A stretch of 64,000 nucleotides of DNA, taken from NCBI GenBank assembly GCA_031769625.1, contig JAUIMM010000126.1, positions 10,546,501 through 10,610,500 of the forward strand. The letters run 5' to 3'. The first letter of the stretch is position 1, and each line of letters opens with the position of its first letter. This DNA is from Taudactylus pleione (lineage: Eukaryota; Chordata; Amphibia; Anura; Myobatrachidae). The notes beneath the pieces were generated by a model that saw nothing but the letters and a program-made list of their open reading frames with translations, searched no databases and had not been told where the DNA came from. Shown here piece after piece: positions 1 to 12,149 of this stretch. Both the position numbers and the translations under genes were made by a program.

Positions 1-322
1 GCTGTGTCCAAGAGTCCTGTGACATCACATCCATTTTTATGTCAGCAGGCATGTGTAGCTTCAAATTAAGCCAGGAACATGCTGTGCGTTTGCTGAAACA
101 AAAGCAATATAAACATCTATATATTGTGGCACATTCTCTGTATATATTAACCACTACATGGTGTTTTCAGAAAGGATCAGCATCTGTACAGAGGAAGATT
201 CACATATAAATTGATTGTGTTACCACTGAAAGAAGCTCTTTGATGATAACCACTTGAGTCCTTCTTAAACCAAATGGCTTACAAAATAGATTCTTATATT
301 TCTATTAGAGGGCTGATTCTTA
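1..322. other. AT-rich stretch, no feature seen
   Basis: I see no gene, RNA or repeat structure here that I can support. It precedes the first MITE. Confidence 0.5.
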
Positions 323-491
323 GGTGTATATTCACTAAAGGTCGATTTTAATCGATTTTCTTCATTTCAAAATCTATAAAAACGGACAGCATTTGTAAAT
401 GTGTGTTTAAGCCCCAGAAATTCAACATCGATGTTGATCAATTTTTGACGATTTTAAATCGATTCAAATTAACCTTTATTAAATATACCCC
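323..491. mobile_element. 169-bp MITE with TTA target duplication
   Basis: The left end ggtgtatattcactaaaggt and the reverse complement of the right end, ggggtatatttaataaaggt, form an imperfect 20-bp terminal inverted repeat. TTA is present immediately outside both ends (320-322 and 492-494). The interior has no reading frame and is rich in ATCGAT. Length, inverted termini and 3-bp TTA duplication fit a non-autonomous PIF/Harbinger-type element; the superfamily call is inference. Confidence 0.7.
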
Positions 492-592
492 TTACTGTCC
501 CTCACAAATATGTAGCATTTAAGCTTGAAATAAACATTGTTCAACTGACATGTTGACTGGATAGGCTCTTTTTCCTCCTAGTTATGCTGACA

Positions 593-1014
593 CAGTGGCG
601 TATCTATAATGGGTGCACGGGCCCCCGGGTCCAGGGGGGCCCGCACTGCACACACTGCACCTATATTATTTTAGACGTTGTCCCACGTCGGGTGTCAGCT
701 CTGCTCTGAACACCGGAAAATGGCCGCTGCTGCCATTTTTCAGGTGTTCTGTGCAAGCGCAGTAGACTCCAGGCACGAGAGTGTGCCCGGTCTACTGCGC
801 ATGCAGAGCACACCGGGAAATGGCCACCGCGGCCATTTTTCCTGCATTCTGCGAATGCATAGTAGACTCTGGGCACACTCTAGTGCCTGGAGTCTACTAA
901 GGCACCGGTGGCTGGCCAGCAGCGTCAGTCGACTGCCGGCCACCGGGGAGAGAGGAGGGGGCCTTGCATGGGGGGCAGTGCTCACGGGCCCCTTCCTCTC
1001 TTAAGATCCTCCTG
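593..1014. mobile_element. 422-bp non-autonomous hAT-type element
   Basis: The element starts cagtggcgtatct and ends aagatcctcctg, whose reverse complement is caggaggatctt. Both ends are flanked by the same 8 bp, tgctgaca (585-592 and 1015-1022), which is the duplication length made by hAT transposases. The interior (about 710-900) repeats a 'gtagactc..ggcac' module in both orientations, around short 'aaaatggcc' and 'cattttt' blocks. The open frames across it on both strands are products of its GC-richness, not genes. Confidence 0.8.
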
Positions 1015-1100
1015 TGCTGACAGCTGTCTTGTCACTGCAAACTGTACAAAAGAATGAGACCATTGGATGGGGTTAGAATAGATGAAGAGAGAAAAGGAGA

Positions 1101-1111
<11 letters not shown>

Positions 1112-1156
<45 letters not shown>
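1112..1156. repeat. (GA)n microsatellite
   Basis: About 22 uninterrupted GA units, preceded by an imperfect purine tract from about 1080. It lies just left of the next MITE. Confidence 0.95.
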
Positions 1157-1158
<2 letters not shown>

Positions 1159-1162
1159 ATAT

Positions 1163-1330
1163 GGAGAGATATATCAAACCTTGAAGAGAGATAAAGTGGA
1201 TGTTTCCCATAGCAACCAGTCAGCTTCTAACTGTCTTTTTATGGACTGCTAGGTAAATGACAGTTAGAAACTGATAGGCTATGGGTAACTTCTCCTCTTT
1301 ATCTTTGTTGAAGGTTTAATACGTCTCCCC
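1163..1330. mobile_element. MITE, 'gataaagtgg / caaccaatcagct' family
   Basis: The left segment gagatatatcaaaccttgaag and the reverse complement of the right segment, gagacgtattaaaccttcaac, are imperfect inverted repeats that continue inward through gataaagtgga. Inside, 'agcaaccagtcagcttctaactgtc' is answered by 'gacagttagaaactgatagg', so the element folds on itself. Related copies are at 17385-17515 and 32212-32475. No target duplication was identified. Confidence 0.65.
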
Positions 1331-4087
1331 CAAATAGACTACTATTAGTATTAGAGGGTCAGGAGAGTCACATGGATTGCTGCAATGTGCGGTGAAAAGA
1401 AATTAAACTTACCAGGGCAAAACTGTGTAAATTACAAAATTGACCACACAATAAGACCCACCCCTGATCTGCCACTTCTGCCCCTTGGCATTAAGATGCC
1501 CATGCAGAGTCCTGAAAGTGCTCATGCTTCATCCTGCAACCTCCATGACTGTGTGAGGATTCTGGGACTATTAGCATCTCTCTGATCACAGAGACTCATT
1601 TAGTCTATGATTATCTTACATTATAATAAATATAACAATATTATCATCTTTGTGATGACAGAGATAGTTACAGCTCTGTATGTGCCAGGAATCAGATTAA
1701 ATATTGATGCACAACCAGCTGCAGAACAATGTTATGTAGGAGGAGATGGATTCTCTGTGTTACAATATATGTGGGACAGTGCCTGTACAATATATTTGTG
1801 TCTCTGTGTTCTCTGTTCTCTGTGTGTGGTTGATTTTTTCAAAATGTAAAAATGTTGTTTACCTATGCAATATGTGAGCCAGTATATATGCAATAGTGTT
1901 GGTGTCTTCATGCCTCAATGCACCTCCCATTGCTCTGCATATTATACATTGGGCAGTAGTGGAAGCAGACTGCGGGGGGAGGGAGTTCCTGACTCAGATT
2001 TTCCACTGTGGCCTAGGGACAGCTCTAACTATACCATTGTAAATGCAAACAAACACATACCAGGAACAATTGATACTGATGCCACACACCTCCTGCTGGA
2101 TTTTCATTTTAGCAAGGACAGAATTGCAAAGCTGCTTGTGTGCGACTTATTCCTGCGGAATCAGGACCTAAGTGCCGCCCTCTAACCAGTGCTGCCCCTA
2201 GGTGTAATGGGAAATTCACCACTGGTCAAATGTCAGCATAAAATCCGATCCTCAGCTGTACAAGGCAGCAATGCTATGCAGTGTTCTAGAGTGCCACACT
2301 CTCTAAACATATAAATCGTCAACTAAACAATTATGGCTGAGAAACGTTTCCTCACATTCTAGCCAAGTTATAACCTGTTAAAAAGGTACTTCTTTCCTTA
2401 CCTGCCAATGAATGTCAGTATAACTTTACAAAATCCCATTGGAGAAGGCCCCTGGCATCGTAATGACATTTATTGCAGCCTCTATCTAATTTACAATGTG
2501 GATGAGAATATCAACATAGTCAGCATGCAATAATAAACTCTGCTGACCAACCAAAGATGGACTCCTGGTTACTATGGGACACTCCTCATTAAACACCTCC
2601 ACCAAGGGTGGGAGGACACAAGGGTTGATAGTTTATGATAGAGAGGTGTTTTATTTTGTTTATTTGCTTTAATTGGTCTCCTTAGTGCTACAAAATGGAA
2701 CTGTTTATAAAAAATGTCTCACGTTCTGTCTGTGAAATATTCACCTAATTCTGCATTTGAATATAAAATTTTGAATTACCTCATGAGTTCCACATGGAAT
2801 CTCCCTCATCATTTTTGTTGCGTCTACCATTTCCCAATATTTTGATTTTACTTAATCTTCTGTCTTATCTAACATCAACCCCACCACAGAGCACGGTGAC
2901 TTAACTGTTATGGCCCCATCTTACTTGTCAAAATGTGAATTTACAAATACAGTGCAAATTGGTCATTCAACTAAATGCGTATGTAAGAAGCAAAACTCAA
3001 ATATTGACTCATAAGAACGTGACATCTCTTCTAAACTGTCTGCAAAACTCAATTTGCCTATAATTTTGCTGAAGTTTTGCTCATCTGAACTGCCAGCATG
3101 TATAAGTATATTCTCGGATGACAAATTACTTCAATGGCCAACATAAATACATATCTACTTTACATATAAAATAAAATGGCGGGGATTACATAATGCATAT
3201 ATAAACTGAGACTCTGAGAGCTAATATTTAAGTTGCCTAACATAGAAAATGCAGTCCATATACTACAAAGCGAATATTTTTGTTCTTTTGATTTGAGGAA
3301 AGTACAAATCTTCGGGGGGGCACCACTGAGATGTTACCATGAGTATAGATTACAGGGCTATTTTATGCTGTTTGATGTTTTTCTATTTGCCATTTAATCC
3401 TTTGGTGCATGCTGTAGTTGCATGTACTACAGAATAACAAAGTACTGTCACAACGTGGTTTAGAGAAAACCCATCTGTTACTTGCTTTGTACCTAGACAC
3501 TGTAAATCTTGAATTTCTTGTAGAGCACTAGCAAAAAGTTCAGCATGTAAACCATCAAATATGAGCTAGTGCAATTAGGTAATAAAATCCTTATGTAGGC
3601 TACATGCATAATGGTGTTAATGTCACTAATGCAAGTTAGGGACATGTAAACTGCTGTACTTATGAAATTAATTGTTCCAAGCAATCATATATATTTGTGT
3701 TATTATATGTATTTGACGTGCAATGTACTGCACTGTGTATTTTTTAAATTGCAGTGTAACTGATGCACGTCAACGCAACTAAAAGCTTGCATTTATCTCA
3801 ATTGGATCACATTATAAAAGTAATGAGATGAAGTGACAAAACATTTACAAACGTGTGTGTTTGCCTTGAACAAGATACCTACAGTAGCTTCATTTTTGGT
3901 CACAGATGCAGGTAAAAAAAATGCAGATTGAATCCACTTGTAAATAGATCTAATTCTAAACACATCTCAAAAAACATATTAGGGCCGAATCAGAATGAGC
4001 ACCATGTAGTGTAACTTGCGTGAAATTGCTTGGCGCATGCCCACAATGCAAAAGCGTGCATATTTGCTTGGGTAACCTGAGACTCAG
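1331..4087. other. Long AT-rich stretch without recognised genes
   Basis: Open frames here (for example 1607-1849 and 1865-2185 on the plus strand, 3493-3684 on the minus strand) show no recognisable domain, low-complexity bias only, and no splice-bounded structure I could defend. No clear repeat borders were found by eye. Confidence 0.45.
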
Positions 4088-4542
4088 GGGCAGATTCAAT
4101 TTAGCTTCAGATAACAGAAGGCAGATTGTGCTGGGAGCCTATGGAGCAGGGGCGTACTAAGATGAGGGGGCCCATGTGCACCATACCTGATAAAGTGTGC
4201 CTCCCAGACATATTGCTGGCTCCCTATGCTTGTCCCGCGGCACTATCTTTCCAGTGATACATTCGGAAATATGGCTCATGTGCAGGATAGAGCATAAACT
4301 CTGGCACAGTGCCAATGTCTTTGCTAGCTCCTGTGTGGCGCCATCTTTCTAAACACATCACTAATAATATGGTGCCACGTTAGAAGCATAGGGAGCTGGC
4401 GCACGGTTGGGGAGGCACAGTGGTCGGCCCTCGTTGCATCCATGATAGATATCCCACTGCTATGGAGGAAAGAGCAGAATCTGCCTACCATAACCAGAAG
4501 ATATTTTCATAAAGTGAGCTTGCATTGAATTGAATCTGTCCC
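4088..4542. mobile_element. MITE interrupted by a nested element
   Basis: The left end gggcagattcaattta is mirrored by the right end attgaatctgtccc. The native element is only about 135 bp of this span, because a 313-bp element plus its duplicated target occupies 4147-4467. Removing that insert joins 'ctgggagcctatggag' to 'gaaagagcagaatctgcc', giving a continuous inverted-repeat element. Confidence 0.65.
4147..4459. mobile_element. 313-bp hAT-type element nested in a MITE
   Basis: It begins caggggcgtactaagatg and ends gatatcccactg (reverse complement cagtgggatatc), similar to the 593-1014 element. An exact 8-bp duplication, ctatggag, sits on each side (4139-4146 and 4460-4467). No coding capacity. 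The outer MITE was in place first. Confidence 0.8.
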
Positions 4543-5261
4543 ATGGTGATCATGTGTTATTTATTTATTGTTATTTAAAATTAATTTAAAATAAATGTAA
4601 AAATTATTATTATTTATTGTAATTAAAAAAAAAAACTTGGCAAATGTCAGCTCAACATACGGTACGTTACCATATTGTATAAGACTTCTTTGATTTATCA
4701 TTTGTAGAAGGGCGAATACCGCAAAGGATTATTTTTTAAACCAAGATTATGTGTATCTCGTTAATCTCATTGAAATTCACTGTTCACAAAATTTAATTAC
4801 TAATATAATGTTGTTCTAAGTAATCCATGATACTCTGGGGGAAGAAACATCCCCCACATGAATGATATTACTCCCTTCCTCAAATCTTTTTCTTTCTTTT
4901 CAATCTAAGTAGGCTATAAAGTGGCAACAAAAAAGGAGGTTTGGACAACAGGAAACATGTTACATCTATATCACTGCATCTAAAAACTCATACATGATTA
5001 ATATACACTCACAAAGCAAAGTAGTCAGCCTGAAGCTCCAAATCGCAATACTAGCTTTATAACACAGATCAAATGAAATAGTGGCACTTTAGCAAGCAAT
5101 ATATACACTAATATGTTACTAGCTGATACTGCAGAGTTTAAAAGTTCTCCCAGAACAAAAAAATATTCTTCCTTTGTAATTCATTTGAATCTTCTGGCAA
5201 GATTAGTAATTACTATCAGAGGGATTGAAAATAAAAGTTCATTTTTAATACTGAATATATT
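4543..5261. other. AT-rich stretch, no feature seen
   Basis: The stretch has a poly-A run near 4624 and AT-rich simple sequence near 4560-4620. No gene or bounded repeat could be supported. Confidence 0.4.
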
Positions 5262-5633
5262 GGGCCTGGTTCTGAGCTGCGCACTTGGCATACACGGGCA
5301 GGTTCCAGTATTAGTATGAGGAAGTAAGTCGGTCCTACGAAAAGACAACCATGGCAGCATACTTACTAAGTTATGCTAATGCAAGACTCTGTCAGTGTGT
5401 GCCGAGTGCCCATGTGCCTATATATGGAGTGCCATCTTGCCCACTGTTTCTCCACCCACAGCCATCATCATTAGTATCTAGAATTGCCCCAACCCTTTGC
5501 TGGGTGCAAAACAGGTGTCCCATCTCCATCCATATGCTCCAAATTGGCTTACACTCCCATGGCACTCCCTTAAGATATAAAATATCCATGTGATCATATA
5601 ATTGCCTCCGAGTTGCCGCCCAGAACCAGCCAC
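5262..5633. mobile_element. 372-bp MITE-like element
   Basis: The left end gggcctggttctgagctgcg matches the reverse complement of the right end, gtggctggttctgggcggc. The interior carries overlapping open frames on both strands with no recognisable domain. The ends resemble the gggcctgattcag termini of the MITEs at 13287 and 25180, so it is probably a divergent relative. Target duplication was not resolved. Confidence 0.55.
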
Positions 5634-6214
5634 TTCATGAAAGAGTGGTCCGTCCACACTTTCCATCTCCGACAGTGTGCATATGCGGTTCTTTCTGAGG
5701 CACATGTGCAGTATGCAGATGTCCATGAGATCTAGCCACTATTATACTCATGTCCAAATCATAATTATATCATTGTGCCTTATTGAAACTTTCCTTTTTA
5801 GAACATGCAGTTTGTGTATATTCTACATTGTACACTTGGATTTAATAAAAGTTACATCTTAAAGAGGGCAATATTCAGAGTTAAGACTGCCCCACATTTT
5901 GAATAAAGACATTATTGCATGGACTTTGCTATCTGACACCCCAGTCTCCATTACTTTACTGAAAAATATGTAGCTGGTAAATAAAAAGGAATGAAAATAA
6001 AAAGACAATGAATGAAATAGGTAATTTCTGTCCTGCCCTATAGCAGTGCTGCCACAGATGGCATTCTGCAGACAATGTACTTGTCGGCAGCATAATCCTG
6101 GCACCACTATGTTGACGTTGTTAAAATGTTAATTAAAGCATTTTAACGCTATTGGCAGTATAACTGTAAACATGCTAGTGGTGCCGGTATTATGCTGCCG
6201 TTGCATGTGTCTTT

Positions 6215-6560
6215 TTGTGGTGCCGCAGTGATAATGTTCAAATACTACTTTCAGCTTTACCCTTGTGTACTAGCATGTGCCGGAATGTGCAAGCCCTGAG
6301 ATGTCCACTTTCAATGCCCTTGCACACTGCAACACCGGTGGTTCTGAACAATCCATCTGCACCATCATTGACACTTGTAGCAGTCCTATGGCAGGTGCAG
6401 TGTCTCCATCTGACTCTGAACATGGCCTCTATGGCTACATCTCTGCGTCTGAGAAAGCAGCAACTTTTACTGACACAGGATGGATGTTTTTGGGTTCATT
6501 TCGGGCCATCTCCCAGTCACCACCAAGTAATGCCATGCATTTCCCTTGCCAGTGTAGATA
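6215..6560. repeat. Diverged copy of the 36.5-37.3 kb repeat family
   Basis: The stretch 'cccttgtgtactagc...gtgcaagccctga' and, after a gap, 'gtggttctgaaca..ccat', 'ctgaacatggcctctatggct' and 'actgacaca' recur in the same order at 36600-36700 and 37160-37300. That shared order indicates a common ancestor. The long plus-strand frames here (6215-6679 and 6277-6747) are therefore repeat shadows. Confidence 0.55.
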
Positions 6561-6569
6561 CCAATGGTC

Positions 6570-8600
6570 ACGAAAGCAACAGCACATTTGGGTGTACGCT
6601 CTACCAAAAACAAACAGCATATGTTTCTTACCATGTTTACAAATTTCTCAGTTGCTTGCTTATGATGTTATGGGACTAATTTTGCAGATAAAAGCAAATA
6701 GCATCTGCTTTTATGTATACATACTTTATTTGTTAATTCATGTATGAATAGGGGTGGGGCCTAATGTTCCGCCCCCTATTTAAACATGTGGGATACATAG
6801 CTTTTTACAGTGAGGAGCGTGGTCTAATGACGCGTATAGTCTGGCCCCGCCTCATTGCTGCCCACCTGCATCTCCTCTCCGGGCTTCTCCCAGAGAGGAA
6901 AATAAGAATGTAACCAAGTATGTCTGTCTTGAACCCATTGGTTCTCAAATGACTTGTGTGTTTATGTAATGTATGTCTTATTTGTTTTATTCTGTCTTAT
7001 TTGCTTCTTTTTTCTTTGGTGCTGGGGAACTTGTGGTGCCTTATAAATAAACTTTCTCGGTGATAAGCACAATTTTGATTTATCATCCAAATTTATAATA
7101 TTTATAATATTCCATTAATTTTACATAGTAATTACCTAAAAGAAATGATCTGAGTGCATCTTTACATGTTTAAAGAGTTTATGATCTGTGCTAGAAATTT
7201 GCTATATAATAAGGCATGCGGTTAAACAGTTATAAAAAATATAAAATTTATCATTTATCAAATGATTTATCATTAGTCAGAAAATGTCACAGTATAAGTA
7301 GGTCTGTGTAAACCAGCAGATGTCTGGGTGCAGGAACCTTGCTATATTTTACCAACAATGGTATAAAAAAGTATAGAAAACAGGTCTTATCGCACTCAAC
7401 ACATTTGCAAATGGCATATACAATTTTACAGATAAGTCAAATAAACACATACATAAACATTGGTAGTAAAATACACTTTTTGCATTATCTGTCTATCTCA
7501 AACAAGAATGGTGCTAAATCTTCCGAGTAACACATCCCTAAAAACGTACAAGGTTAGGCCCTTCAAAAGAACGATCATCACGGGCAGCTTTGTATATTTT
7601 GCAGTCCATTACTGCACCAATATCTTTCAATTTACCTCAAATAGTAGTTTGTTGCCTTCTGTAACCTCTCCCTTTTTCTATTCTGCAAATGCATTTAAGG
7701 ACAAAAACAACAAACCATGGCAACAAACAGTGGCGAAGCTGACTAATGCTTTTCAGTTTTATCATTATAATGGCACTGAACAACCTTAAAAACATTCAGT
7801 GCACTTGTACTTGAGCACCATTCATATTTCTATATGTGAGTTATGAATTTGTATGAAAATTTGACATGATGTATAAGAATGCAAAAAATATACATATTGT
7901 TAGTAGTACCCCATTGTCAATATTCTACAAGATAAAGTAGATGTTCTTCTCACAGTATATAAGCTAGTAAGGTATTATAGCCCACTTGTTTGATAAACAG
8001 GAACCCATTAGTTGTACTTATGGGGTCTCAAGTTTAATTATTACCTTGATCCCCTATATGTATTCATGTTTTTGACCCAATGTTTTTATAGCGATAAGTC
8101 CAGAGCTCACATCACCAAATCATGTCATTACGGCCTTGCCCCAACATTTCACTGCAGACATGGACGGGATCCAAGAGGGTTATATTCTCCCTGAAATGAG
8201 CCTCCCGGACATTCCAGGTGTGTAGGTAAGTATGGGTGGAGTTTGGGGCATACAAGAGTGTGTCAGGACAGGAGCTAAATATTAGTATTAGTAGGAAAGT
8301 ATGTACATTTTCCACTATAAGAAGAATAATGAATCATGACAGTGACTGAGATTTAATAAGATCAACATTTCTATACCAGAGAAAGCCCTATCTCTGGCAA
8401 AAATGGGCGTTTTTAGTGGTGAGAGGCTTCATCCTATCTATGAAAGGCTACAGCTTTTATCCAAGAAAAAAGCTTCCAAATGCATAGGGAAGCCTATTTA
8501 ACAAGAAAGAGGTTTTCTAATGATACAATAGAAAACCAGTCCTATTGCCATTTATTAATAATTAGTCTACTTGAGGCCTGACGCAAAGTTGTATATAAAC
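6570..8600. other. AT-rich stretch; short possible LINE tail at 7018-7058
   Basis: A short segment ggtgctggggaacttgtggtgccttataaataaa resembles the terminal part of the LINE at 12150-12899, but it is isolated and short. The remainder shows no gene or bounded repeat I can support. Confidence 0.35.
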
Positions 8601-8609
8601 TAGAGATGA

Positions 8610-8898
8610 GCGGTTCGGATTCTGTGGAATCCGAACCGCTCCGAACATTGGGGATCCGAGTCCACCCGAACCCTGTTCGGGTGTTCACCGCCTGACTCGG
8701 ATCCCCGTTCGGGGCCGAACGGCGGCCGCCTGATGTCGGATTCTCACTAGAGAATCCGACATCAGGTCTCCTCGCGTGTAGGGCAGAGCGCAGTGATAGC
8801 GCTCTGCCCTACACAGACACAGACACACAGCCGCCAGCGGCAGCTGTGTGTTTGTTACAGCAGCCAATGAGAGTCACACAGACTCTCATTGGCTGCTG
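8610..8898. repeat. Run of four perfect stem-loops
   Basis: Perfect stems: 8610-8621 with 8628-8639 (12 bp, 6-nt loop); 8732-8745 with 8750-8763 (14 bp, 4-nt loop); 8776-8791 with 8799-8814 (16 bp, 7-nt loop); 8858-8875 with 8881-8898 (18 bp, 5-nt loop). A fifth, less perfect fold based on gagggagccgg / ccggctccctc follows at about 8903-8952. The absence of mismatches suggests recent origin or active correction. No RNA gene family is recognised. Confidence 0.85.
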
Positions 8899-9024
8899 CA
8901 CGGAGGGAGCCGGCTGGAGCTCACACATGAGCTCCGTCTTCCGGCTCCCTCCTCAGCGTGTGACAGAGCGGACGGCGCGGGAGCGGGGATACAGGTAAGT
9001 TTTATTTTTTTTATTTTTTTGTCA

Positions 9025-9560
9025 AAGGTCCGGGGGCGCTACTGGGGGGGGGGGTCTGCACTACTGGGGGGGTCTGCTACTGGGGGGGGCTATACTACTG
9101 GGGGGGCCATACTACAGAGGGGCCTGCTACTGGGGGGGCTATACTACTGGGGGGGGGGTCTGCACTACTGGGGGGGGGTCTGCTACTGGGGGAGGCAATA
9201 CTACTGGGGGGGCCATACTACAGAGGGGCCTGCTACTGGGGGGGGCTATACTACTGGGGGGGGTCTGCTACTGGGGGGGCCATACTACTGGGGGGGCCTA
9301 CTACAGGGGGGGCCATACTACAGGGGGGGCCCATACTACAGGGGGGGCTACTACTGGAGCAGCCTACTACTGGGGGGGCCTGCTACTGGGGCAGCCTACT
9401 ACTGGGGGAGCCATACTACTGGGGGGGCATACTACTGGGTGGCATGCTAATGGGGGGCATACTACTGGGGGGGCCTGCTAATGGGGGACATACTACTGGG
9501 GGGGCCTGCTAATGGGGGGCATACTACTGGGGAGCATTCAACTGGGGGCACTGCATAGTG
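9025..9560. repeat. G-run minisatellite, ctactggggggg units
   Basis: About 30 irregular copies of a 13-20-bp unit of the type (c)atactactgggggggc / tctgctactgggg. Runs of six to nine G recur at short spacing, so the plus strand has strong G-quadruplex potential. The 200-residue plus-strand frame at 8848-9450, rich in GGYTTGG, is just this array translated. Confidence 0.9.
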
Positions 9561-10120
9561 GACCGTACTACTAAGGGGACTGCATAGGGGGCACCACTGC
9601 TGGGGGACATTGTGTAAGGGACACCGCTACTGTGGGCATTGTGTAAAAGGGTCACTACTGTGGGCATTGTGTAAAAGGGGCACTACTGTGTGTCGTAACA
9701 TAAATAAGAGACACTACTTTATGGTGTAATGTGAATCAGGCCCTATGTGCGGTGTAATGCTAATAAGATTGTGCACTGTGACTCCTAGGGCCGTAGCCCA
9801 CTTTGTAAACAAGTACTGTGACTCTGCTGGCCGTACCCCACTGGGTGGGTGCACTACTTTTCATTTCTGCCACTGCTGTGTGGCAATGTGTCATAGATGT
9901 GCTTTATACTGTGGTGTCTGTGTCGTTGTGCCGCTGCTTTGTCGCTTAGTAACCAGTCAGCTCACTGCAACCTTTGGCCAATAATGTTGAAAACAATATT
10001 ATAAGCTGTGATATGGTCTAAATTGACTGGAAATTAATGTTATTGAGGTTAATAATACTCTAGGAAGAAAAAAAAGACCAATTTATGTGATTTTAGCTTT
10101 TTTTGTCAATTTTTGTAAAA

Positions 10121-10233
10121 AAATCCAAATCCAAATCCAAATCCAAATCCAAAGCCAGTCACCGCAGTTTGGCAAATCCAAATCCAAATCCAAAGCCGGA
10201 CGACGAATTAGAACCAAATCCAAATCCAAATCC
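10121..10233. repeat. Interrupted (AAATCC)n array
   Basis: Three blocks of aaatcc hexamers (about 5, 3 and 3 copies) are separated by ccagtcaccgcagtttgg and cggacgacgaattag. It forms the inner edge of the right end of the 8601-10261 element. A related form, ttggatttggttttacc, is seen near the left end of the large hAT element at about 39860. Confidence 0.85.
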
Positions 10234-10269
10234 GGCAAAAATGGTCCGGCGCACATCCCTAATATAAAC

Positions 10270-12149
10270 TGGGAGTATATTGCTCCCAAACTTAATGCAT
10301 ATTCACCCATATGCAGAATTGTATGCAGCCACCACTATGTACTGTATATACCTGGTTTGCTAATAGTTAGCATCATCAGTTTGTACTTGCACCTATCCTA
10401 TACTAGATGCAAAACATAAACCTCCAAACTGAAGTACTGAGGCTTACCTCCAACTCTACATAACCCGCTCTGTCACTGGACTTTGCCTATGTTAGAACGC
10501 CCCAATACAACCAAGTTACATCTCTTCAGTCAAAAGTATAGATGTGATTAAAATACATAAGACTCTGCATCATCCATATTTCTGTGTGTTCAGTTGTGGA
10601 GCATGCACATTGCAGGAAAATTTCAAGATATGCTCTTCAAATAGGCTCATCATCAGCCCCTGCGTGTCACTGTTCTGAACTCTACCATTTAGCAACAGAC
10701 TGTTGCTAAATGATAGAGTTCAGTGAAGCTGCAGAGAAATTTAGCAAGAATAACATTTTCCATTGTAAAAGACTGTTCAAATGTCCTGGTTCTGCAACCT
10801 CCAACTACTTTTGCGTAGCAATTACGCTCTGAGTTTGTAAATGCTTCAGAATGTATAGTTTGTCATCATAGATGATGACAGTTTCAGTTTTCCTGCTTGT
10901 ACCATAAAAAGGGAGACGATCAAGCAAAAAAAAAAAGTTGTAGGGTCAATTCCACTCTGAATACTTACAGTAAGGCAAATTCAACATGCCACAGTCAGAT
11001 GTTAGCTCTACTGTTTGGCTGTGTACTTTGCTTGTTTTTATGCTAAATGGCCGCAGTGCATAATAATGAGTAAGTACAGTAGAGTGTGGTGAATCCTGTA
11101 CTGCTGCACACGATACAAGGCTGGGGGGCGGCACTGTTGCCGACCAAAGTCACCGGAATCCAGCCCAGTTTCATACTCCCATCGCTTGTCGTTTCCGGTT
11201 CCCGGTCAGTTCTTTTGTGATAATGTCATGTGTGCCAGAGGCGTGCGGCAGTGGGCACCAGCATATGGTAAAATGGCCTGATTTGGCACACTCTAATTAC
11301 AATGGAGCACATATGCAGAGCTGTACACATATTGATATGCATACACCTCCACAAAAGCACCAAATGCACCTAGTTTATGATAAGTCATCATCAGTGTTTA
11401 GCAGGAGCCAAAAACATGCTTTCTAACAGTAATATATATGCGATTCATTGCTGGTCTGCATGAGATGTATTTGCACGAACACACCCATGCTGAACTTTGC
11501 CTAGGTGACAATGCTGCTTCCCTCCCCTGTTCTGCCTGGATTGTCGTACGATTTTATACAGTACATGCAAAATGTGTGCGTGTCTGACTAGATGCATATG
11601 AATGTGTACGCGCAGAGCGATGCCACCTAAGAAGTACTACGCAATTTGGTGTTCAGTACACATTCTGTTTTAGCTCAATTTCCTAATGCACAACATTTTC
11701 TATATGCAGTATATCGCTGGTTCTGTTTGGAACTGCAAATTTTGCATACAAAATAGGCTCTTTTTTCAGTTGATTTTCATAAAACAGATTCCATAAATGT
11801 AACATATAAGGCTTCTTTAGTAAAACAGCCCCCTCTGCAGTCTACACCATACTTTGCTTGAAACAGGAGATGGACTAATGTTGTAATCACACACAGAATG
11901 TTATCCAGTCATCCAGTATGACCATTAAATATTCAGACCTGAGTGAACAATTTGTTAACAGACTTAAAGGGTTTCATCATTTGATTGGTGGGCAGAATGA
12001 CTGATTTGCAAAATAGTGGATGATCACACATGAAAGCTGATACATTCTTTGGTTGAAAGGATTTTTTGTGCAGCCAGCTCAAAATATTTGTTCATGGCCT
12101 GAAGTGAACAATAATTTTGGATAAGCACACAATGAGTTTGGGCTAGTTT
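10270..12149. other. Stretch without recognised genes
   Basis: A small inverted pair, gaactctaccatttagcaaca / tgttgctaaatgatagagttc, lies at about 10677-10723 and could be a short hairpin element. Otherwise I see no gene, exon or bounded repeat. Confidence 0.4.

Larger units (their letters stand above)
8601..10261. mobile_element. 1661-bp non-autonomous hAT-type element
   Basis: Left terminus tagagatgagcgg and right terminus cgcacatcccta (reverse complement tagggatgtgcg) form an inverted repeat. The flanking 8 bp, atataaac, is identical on both sides (8593-8600 and 10262-10269). Inside are, in order, a chain of perfect hairpins (8610-8898), a GC-rich segment, a G-run minisatellite (about 9025-9560), decayed continuation to about 9700, AT-rich sequence, and an AAATCC array (10121-10233). 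Its two termini match the two ends of the 39800-44436 transposon, so it is probably a deletion-expansion derivative moved by the same transposase family. Confidence 0.8.

Noticed and set aside
6215..6747. Two overlapping 154-156-codon plus-strand frames
   Set aside because: The region is a diverged copy of a repeat also present at 36.5-37.3 kb; the frames differ in phase and show no family features.
8848..9450. 200-codon plus-strand frame, the longest in the window, glycine-rich
   Set aside because: It is the translation of the ctactggggggg minisatellite; the composition follows the repeat and there is no domain.
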